Assembly (NCBI RefSeq): GCF_022513565.1 | Contig: NZ_JAKWBE010000006.1 | Coordinates: 62,001 to 126,000, forward strand | Source of the DNA: Streptomyces gilvus | Lineage (GTDB): Bacteria; Actinomycetota; Actinomycetes; Streptomycetales; Streptomycetaceae | Length of the DNA stretch: 64,000 nt | Direction of reading: 5' to 3' | Shown here: positions 59,428 through 64,000 of the stretch, in pieces | How positions within the stretch are numbered: position 1 is the stretch's first letter | Layout of the letters: each line of letters starts with the position of its first letter | Translations under genes and position numbers: made by a program | Notes under the pieces: model-generated | Database searches by the model: none | What the model was told of the DNA's origin: nothing | What the model saw: the letters and a program-made list of their open reading frames with translations, nothing else

Positions 59428-60941
59428 GAGGTGCTGCCCTCCCGCTTGTCGGAGGCGTACGCGTGCCGGTACAGCGCCAGGGAGGGCGCGTAGCGGCCGG
59501 AGGGGTCGCGCAGGTGCAGGTCGTCGAGGAGGGCGTAGGCCCAGTTCCGGCCGAGCCTGCGGCTCCACTCGAAGGGGCCCAGCGGGTAGTTGACGCCCAG
59601 GCGCATCGCGGTGTCGATGTCCCCTTCGGTGGCCACGCCCTTGGCGACGGCGTCGTGCGCGAGGTCGACGATCCGGGCGACCGTGCGGGCGACGATCATG
59701 CCGGGGACGTCGCCGATGACGCTGACGTCCTTGCCGAGCGCCTGGAAGAGGCCGGTGGCCTCGGCGAGGGTCTGTGGGGAGGTGTCCTGGGAGGCGGACA
59801 GGGCGATACGGCTCGCGCGGCGGTAGTCCAGGGCGAGGTCGAAGTAGACGACGTCCCGGAACTCCACCGAGGTCTGCCCGTCGGCGAGGGCGAGCTGGCC
59901 GCCGCCCGGCAGCACCAGGCGGCTGCCGTGGTCCTCGTCCTCTTCGCGGACCTGGATGCCCGCCTCGCGGATCAGGGCGAGCAGTTCCGACGCGGGGCCC
60001 AGGTCGCCCTCGGCGACGACGTACGCGGGCGGCTGCGCCTGCTCCGCGGTGTGCGGCTCGGCCCGCTCGGCGTCGTCCCCGTAGTCGTACCAGCCCTGCC
60101 CGCTCTTGCGGCCGAGCCGGCCCGACTCGACCAGGCGGCGCTGGGCGAGCGAGGGGGTGAAGCGCACGTCCTGGAAGAAGCTCTGCCACACCGAGTGCGT
60201 GACCGACTCGTTGACGTCCTGGCCGATCAGGTCGGTCAGTTCGAAGGCGCCCATCCGGAAGCCACCGGACTCGCGCAGGACCGCGTCGATGGTGGCGGGG
60301 TCGGCGCCCTGGGCCTCGTAGACCGCGAACGCCTCGGCGTAGAAGGGCCGGGCGATGCGGTTGACGATGAAGCCGGGGGTGTCGGCGCAGGCGACCGGCG
60401 TCTTGCCCCAGGCGCGTGCCATCTCGTACGCGCGCGTGGCCGACGAGACGTCGGTGGCGAACCCGGAGACCACCTCCACCAGCGGCAGCAGCGGGGCGGG
60501 GTTGAAGAAGTGCAGGCCGACCAAGCGGCCCGGGCTGCGCAGGGCGCCGCCGATCGCGGTGACCGACAGGGAGGAGGTGTTGGTGGCGAGCAGACAGTCC
60601 TCGTCGACGAGGTCCTCGAGCGCCCGGAACAGGTCCTGCTTGACGTCCAGCCGCTCCAGGACGGCCTCGACGACCAGGGAGCAGTCGGCGAGCTCAGCGA
60701 GGTCCGCGGCGGGCAGCAGACGCGCGCGTGCCGCGTCCCGTCCGGCGCCGGTGAGCCGGTCCTTCTCGACCAGCCGGTCGAGCCGGGCGCCGATGGCCGC
60801 GGCCGCGTCCTGGGCCCGGCCGGGAACGGCGTCGAACAGCCGTACGCGATGGCCGGCGACCAGCGCGACCTGGGCGATGCCCTGGCCCATGGTGCCGGTG
60901 CCGACGACGGCCACGGGGCTGCTGAGGTCCAGTGCTGTCAT
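59424..60941 (-). CDS. 3-hydroxyacyl-CoA dehydrogenase (PaaH-like)
   Basis: Protein of 505 residues. The NAD-binding Rossmann domain begins VAVVGTGTMGQGIAQVALVAGH (GxGxxG at 13-18). The catalytic region contains NTSSLSVTAIG, GLHFFNPAPLLPLVEVV (His near 140) and GKTPVACADTPGFIVNRI. A second, shorter C-terminal 3HCDH domain follows (VNYPLGPFEWSRRLG), the roughly 500-residue PaaH/PaaC form that oxidises 3-hydroxyadipyl-CoA in the phenylacetate pathway. It may equally act in general beta-oxidation. It is coupled to the TetR gene downstream and divergent from paaN, with a PaaR-like palindrome between. Confidence 0.92.
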   Translation of the reverse strand: MTALDLSSPVAVVGTGTMGQGIAQVALVAGHRVRLFDAVPGRAQDAAAAIGARLDRLVEKDRLTGAGRDAARARLLPAADLAELADCSLVVEAVLERLDVKQDLFRALEDLVDEDCLLATNTSSLSVTAIGGALRSPGRLVGLHFFNPAPLLPLVEVVSGFATDVSSATRAYEMARAWGKTPVACADTPGFIVNRIARPFYAEAFAVYEAQGADPATIDAVLRESGGFRMGAFELTDLIGQDVNESVTHSVWQSFFQDVRFTPSLAQRRLVESGRLGRKSGQGWYDYGDDAERAEPHTAEQAQPPAYVVAEGDLGPASELLALIREAGIQVREEDEDHGSRLVLPGGGQLALADGQTSVEFRDVVYFDLALDYRRASRIALSASQDTSPQTLAEATGLFQALGKDVSVIGDVPGMIVARTVARIVDLAHDAVAKGVATEGDIDTAMRLGVNYPLGPFEWSRRLGRNWAYALLDDLHLRDPSGRYAPSLALYRHAYASDKREGSTS

Positions 60942-60997
60942 GTGCGCGATCCTCCCGCACGGGGTTTTCCACAGATGCGGCGGACCCCCTTGTCCCG

Positions 60998-61011
60998 ACC
61001 GATCGTTCGGT
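60998..61011. promoter_or_regulatory. PaaR-like inverted repeat between dehydrogenase and paaN genes
   Basis: ACCGATCGTTCGGT fits ACCGNNCGNNCGGT exactly. It lies 57 bases upstream of the dehydrogenase start and 91 bases upstream of the paaN start. A near copy occurs at 58209-58222. Confidence 0.65.
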
Positions 61012-61101
61012 TACTCTAACTCTGACCGCCTGTTCCTGCCCATGTTTCTGCCCAGGTCATGAGCTCGACGAAGAGCTCTTGAGACGAGGAGTTGGTCCCG
61101 C

Positions 61102-62793
61102 ATGGCCGCCGAACTGACCACGCACGAGCTCATCGCCAAGCACCGGCCCACCCTCGACCAGGCGCTGGAAGCGATCCGCACGCGTGCGTACTGGTCCCCG
61201 CACCCCGAACACCCCAAGGCCTACGGCGAGAACGGCAGCCTGGACATGGCCGCGGGCAAGGCCGCCTTCGAGGCCGTCCTGGGCACCCGCCTCGACCTCG
61301 GCCAGCCCGGCACGGACGACTGGGTGGGCGGCGAGGTCTCGCCGTACGGCATCGAACTGGGCGTGGAGTACCCGCACGCGGACGTCGACGTGCTGCTGCC
61401 CGCCATGCGGGCGGGACAGAAGACCTGGCGGGACGCGGGCGCGGAGGCGCGCGCGGTGGTCTGCCTGGAGATCCTCAAGCGGATCAGCGACCGCACGCAC
61501 GAGTTCGCGCACGCCGTCATGCACACCAGCGGCCAGGCGTTCATGATGGCCTTCCAGGCGGGCGGCCCGCACGCACAGGACCGCGGCCTGGAGGCAGTGG
61601 CGTACGCGTACGTGGAGCAGGTGCGCACGCCCGACACGGCGGAGTGGGCCAAGCCGCAGGGCAAGCGCGACCCGCTCGCGCTCACCAAGCAGTTCACGCC
61701 GGTCCCGCGCGGGATCGCGCTGTTGATCGGCTGCAACACCTTCCCGACGTGGAACGGCTATCCGGGCCTGTTCGCCTCCCTGGCGACCGGCAACGCGGTC
61801 CTGGTCAAGCCCCACCCGCGCGCGGTGCTGCCGCTCGCGCTCACCGTGCGGGTCGCGCGCGAGGTCCTGAGCCAGGCCGGCTTCGACCCGAACCTGGTGG
61901 CCCTGGCCGCCGAGCGCCCCGGCGAGGGCATCGCCAAGACGCTGGCGACCCGGCCGGAGATCCGGATCATCGACTACACGGGCTCGACCTCCTTCGGCGA
62001 CTGGCTGGAGGCCAACGCCCGGCAGGCGCAGGTCTACACGGAGAAGGCCGGCGTCAACACGGTGCTCGTGGACTCGACGGCGAACTACAAGGGGATGCTG
62101 TCCAACCTGGCCTTCTCGCTGTCCCTGTACAGCGGCCAGATGTGCACCACCCCGCAGAACCTGCTGATCCCCCGCGACGGCATCCGTACCGAGGAGGGGC
62201 CGAAGACCTTCGACGAGGTCGTCGCCGATCTCGCCCGCTCCGTCGACGGACTGCTCGGTGACGACGCCCGCGCGAACGCGCTCCTCGGCGCCATCGTCAA
62301 CCCGGACGTGAAGGCCCGGCTGGAAGCGGCCGCGGGTCTCGGCGAAGTCGCCCTGGCGTCCAGGGAGATCAGCAACCCGGAGTTCCCGAAGGCCGTGGTC
62401 CGCACGCCGGTCATCGTCAAGCTCGACGGCGCCAAGCCGGACGACGAGGCCGCCTACATGAGCGAGTGCTTCGGCCCGGTCTCCTTCGCCGTGGCGGTCG
62501 ACTCGACGACCGACGCGCTGGAGCTGCTGCGGCGCACGGTCCGCGAGAAGGGCGCGATGACCGTCGGGGCGTACACCAGCGACGACGAGGTCGAGCAGGC
62601 GGTCCAGGAGGTCTGCCTGGAGGAGGCGGCCCAGCTGTCGCTGAACCTGACCGGCGGGGTGTACGTCAACCAGACGGCCGCCTTCTCCGACTTCCACGGC
62701 TCGGGCGGCAACCCGGCGGCCAACGCGGCGCTGTGCGACGGGGCCTTCGTCGCCAACCGCTTCCGGGTCGTCGAGGTGCGGCGGGAGGCCTAG
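61102..62793 (+). CDS. paaN: Phenylacetic acid degradation protein PaaN
   Basis: Protein of 563 residues in the PaaN branch of the aldehyde dehydrogenase superfamily. The PaaN-specific N-terminus (HRPTLDQALEAIRTRAYWSPHPEHPKAYGE) precedes the cofactor fold (IGCNTFPTWNGYPG, VLVKPHPRAVLP) and the catalytic cysteine block YSGQMCTTPQN (Cys near 346). C-terminal NLTGGVYVNQTAAFSDFHGSGGNPAANAA is the family end motif (positions about 510-540). It is thought to oxidise the ring-cleavage semialdehyde in phenylacetate catabolism; the usual PaaZ hydratase half is absent. ATG 61102 has GAGGAG upstream. Its stop overlaps that of the convergent TrmH gene. Confidence 0.93.
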   Translation: MAAELTTHELIAKHRPTLDQALEAIRTRAYWSPHPEHPKAYGENGSLDMAAGKAAFEAVLGTRLDLGQPGTDDWVGGEVSPYGIELGVEYPHADVDVLLPAMRAGQKTWRDAGAEARAVVCLEILKRISDRTHEFAHAVMHTSGQAFMMAFQAGGPHAQDRGLEAVAYAYVEQVRTPDTAEWAKPQGKRDPLALTKQFTPVPRGIALLIGCNTFPTWNGYPGLFASLATGNAVLVKPHPRAVLPLALTVRVAREVLSQAGFDPNLVALAAERPGEGIAKTLATRPEIRIIDYTGSTSFGDWLEANARQAQVYTEKAGVNTVLVDSTANYKGMLSNLAFSLSLYSGQMCTTPQNLLIPRDGIRTEEGPKTFDEVVADLARSVDGLLGDDARANALLGAIVNPDVKARLEAAAGLGEVALASREISNPEFPKAVVRTPVIVKLDGAKPDDEAAYMSECFGPVSFAVAVDSTTDALELLRRTVREKGAMTVGAYTSDDEVEQAVQEVCLEEAAQLSLNLTGGVYVNQTAAFSDFHGSGGNPAANAALCDGAFVANRFRVVEVRREA

Positions 62794-63530
62794 AAACCGC
62801 CGGCGCTCCAGTGGTAGAGCGTCATCGCCACGCTGGTCGCCAGGTTGTAGCTGGAGACCTGGGGGCGCATCGGCAGGGACAGCAGATGGTCGGCACGCGC
62901 GCGTAGGGCGGCCGACAGGCCGCTGCGCTCCGATCCGAACGCGAGGACGGCGTCGTCCGGGAGCTTCGTCCCCCGGATGTCGTCGCCCTCCGGGTCCAGG
63001 GCGAACAGCGGCCCCTCGGGCAGTTCCTCGACGGTCAGCCGTTCCACCGCCGTCGCGAAGTGCAGCCCGGCCCCGCCGCGGACGACCGTCGGGTGCCAGG
63101 GGTCCAGCGTGCCGGTGGTGACCACGCCGGTCGCTCCGAAACCGGCGGCCAGACGGATCACCGCACCCGCGTTGCCCAGGTTGCGCGGGTTGTCGAGGAC
63201 CACGACCGGGGCGGTGCGCGGGCGACGCGCCAGCCTCTCGAGATGCGCCGCGCGGGACGGCCGTACGGCCAGGGCGGCTACCGCGGTGGGGTGCGGGCGC
63301 TCGACGAGGCCGCGGTACGTCGGCTCCGGAACCTCGGTCAGGAGTGCGGCCAGCGTGTCCGTGACGTCGGGAGCCAGCTCGTCGGCGAGGGCGAGCACCG
63401 CCGCCCGGTCCGCCGCGACCGCCACCGGGATCTCCGCTCCGAAGCGCACAGCGTGCTTGAGGGCGTGGAAGCCGTCGAGCAGGACGCAGGAGCCGGCGAG
63501 CCGGCGCCACAGGGTCACGGGGTCGGTCAT
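62790..63530 (-). CDS. TrmH/SpoU-family RNA methyltransferase
   Basis: Protein of 246 residues. The SPOUT fold knot motifs are visible: VLDNPRNLGNAGAVIRLAAGFGATGVV near 110 (motif 1), LAFGSERSGLS near 198 (motif 2) and LPMRPQVSSYNLATSVAMTLYHW at the C-terminus (motif 3), together binding AdoMet. It should 2-prime-O-methylate a ribose in tRNA or rRNA; the site cannot be told from the sequence. The N-terminal substrate-binding region is diverged. It ends in TAG overlapping the TAG of paaN. Confidence 0.93.
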   Translation of the reverse strand: MTDPVTLWRRLAGSCVLLDGFHALKHAVRFGAEIPVAVAADRAAVLALADELAPDVTDTLAALLTEVPEPTYRGLVERPHPTAVAALAVRPSRAAHLERLARRPRTAPVVVLDNPRNLGNAGAVIRLAAGFGATGVVTTGTLDPWHPTVVRGGAGLHFATAVERLTVEELPEGPLFALDPEGDDIRGTKLPDDAVLAFGSERSGLSAALRARADHLLSLPMRPQVSSYNLATSVAMTLYHWSAGGF

Positions 63531-63563
63531 GGCGTGCAGCCTACGTGCGCGTGCCCCAGGGAT

Positions 63564-64000
63564 TCATGCCGAGGAGCCAGCGTGCGTGGGCTCGGGGTTC
63601 TCCGGGGTCCTGGGCTCGGGCACCGCCGCACGTCCCCGCAGGGCACGGGTACGCGCGCGTGCGACCCAGCCGCCCAGGCGGCGCAGGAACGACGTCGGCA
63701 GGAAGACCGCGTCCGTCGCGATCATGGCCAGCGAGAAGAACGGCAGCCCGAGGACCACGGCGATCACGGCGTGCTCGGTCATCATCGCGGCCAGCAGGAC
63801 GTTCTTGACCCGCCGGTTGAACAGCGTGAACGGGAAGGCGACCTGCACGATCACGGTCCCGTACGTCACCAGCATCACCATCGTGCCGCTGGAGGACAGC
63901 AGGTCGGCGAGGGCTGGCCAGGGCGAGAAGTAGTCGAGGTGGAGCGGGTAGTAGACGGCCGTACCGTCCTGCCAGCGCGAACCCTGGATCTTGTACCAGC
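63564..64000 (-). CDS. HTTM-domain membrane protein, C-terminal part
   Basis: The frame on the minus strand is open to the window edge and stops at complement 63564-63566, giving about 145 residues. It starts WYKIQGSRWQDGTAVYYPLHLDYFSPW, the conserved region of HTTM (horizontally transferred transmembrane, related to vitamin K-dependent gamma-carboxylase) proteins, then hydrophobic helices (VMLVTYGTVIVQVAFPFTLF, VLLAAMMTEHAVIAVVLG, FFSLAMIATDAVFLP) and a basic tail. The bacterial function is unknown. The N-terminus lies beyond 64000. Confidence 0.82.
   Translation of the reverse strand, partial: WYKIQGSRWQDGTAVYYPLHLDYFSPWPALADLLSSSGTMVMLVTYGTVIVQVAFPFTLFNRRVKNVLLAAMMTEHAVIAVVLGLPFFSLAMIATDAVFLPTSFLRRLGGWVARARTRALRGRAAVPEPRTPENPEPTHAGSSA

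Noticed and set aside
58837..60189. 450-codon open frame covering the TetR gene
   Set aside because: Residues before the TetR start are Arg/Pro/Gly-rich shadow of the 3-hydroxyacyl-CoA dehydrogenase gene; the ATG at 59427 starts the TetR fold.
61057..63510. 817-codon minus-strand open frame opposite paaN
   Set aside because: Shadow of paaN and of the TrmH gene; no recognisable domain and no start signal.
1..64000. tRNA, rRNA, CRISPR, insertion sequence or prophage
   Set aside because: I looked for T-arm patterns, evenly spaced repeats, transposase motifs and phage structural genes and saw none. This is reading by eye; a covariance-model scan would be decisive for small RNAs.

Overview
The window is chromosomal DNA of a Streptomyces species. 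The evidence is very high GC, strong third-position GC bias, GTG and TTG starts, many hairpin terminators without U-tracts, and Streptomyces families such as DUF397/DUF5753, mycothiol-dependent isomerase-like proteins, the proteasome activator Bpa and PASTA-type kinases. Gene order (metG, aspS, acyl-CoA dehydrogenase, M18 aminopeptidase, dacA, two bkd clusters, a kinase pair) resembles, from memory, the conserved core left of oriC in S. coelicolor. Two parS-like sites (20345-20360, 52157-52170) agree with a location near oriC. I cannot name the species.

Layout. 1-8000: end of an M20 amidohydrolase, a hypothetical protein, two membrane proteins, a divergent MocR regulator/alpha-beta hydrolase pair with a 12-bp direct-repeat operator candidate, an EEP-family phosphatase/nuclease and a FUSC membrane protein. 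7874-8580 is decayed DNA with a PhoX phosphatase remnant and a 12-bp tandem repeat. 8581-14500: VWA protein, metG, a DUF397 gene with a truncated DUF5753 regulator, and a secreted pectate lyase. 14688-24200: secreted FG-GAP protein, aspS, a PAS-GAF-SpoIIE-HATPase phosphatase, pirin, SseB-like protein. 24331-34800: acyl-CoA dehydrogenase, M18 peptidase, small membrane protein, cupin plus thioredoxin-NHL protein, a multiply frameshifted GlxA-type regulator, LURP-one protein, nitrilase-family hydrolase, mycothiol-dependent family protein and a repeat lipoprotein. 34938-39200: MFS transporter/GntR pair, dacA and a solitary Bro-N gene. 39268-42878: first branched-chain 2-oxoacid dehydrogenase operon. 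43326-50045: phosphotransferase, divergent Ser/Thr kinases (one interrupted by an amber codon), bpa, padR and a membrane-anchored protein. 50052-64000: quinone oxidoreductase, potassium channel, moeA, mobA-like, second bkd operon with divergent Lrp-type regulator, then a TetR/3-hydroxyacyl-CoA dehydrogenase/paaN group, a TrmH methyltransferase and a truncated HTTM protein.

How the genes may work together. The right third reads as branched-chain amino acid and phenylacetate/acyl-CoA catabolism. Near-identical inverted repeats ACCGATYGTTCGGT lie in the bkd-2/Lrp intergenic region and in the 3-hydroxyacyl-CoA dehydrogenase/paaN intergenic region, so one TetR (PaaR-like) protein encoded between them could control both. 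moeA and mobA-like genes form an overlapping unit with a potassium channel. The window holds mainly conserved housekeeping genes. The most unusual items are the amber-interrupted kinase, the parS site that forms the moeA/channel stop-start overlap, two related C-rich palindromic elements inside coding sequences, the shared PaaR-like boxes and the solitary Bro-N gene with its near-perfect 20-bp palindrome. I found no tRNA, rRNA, CRISPR array, insertion sequence or prophage.
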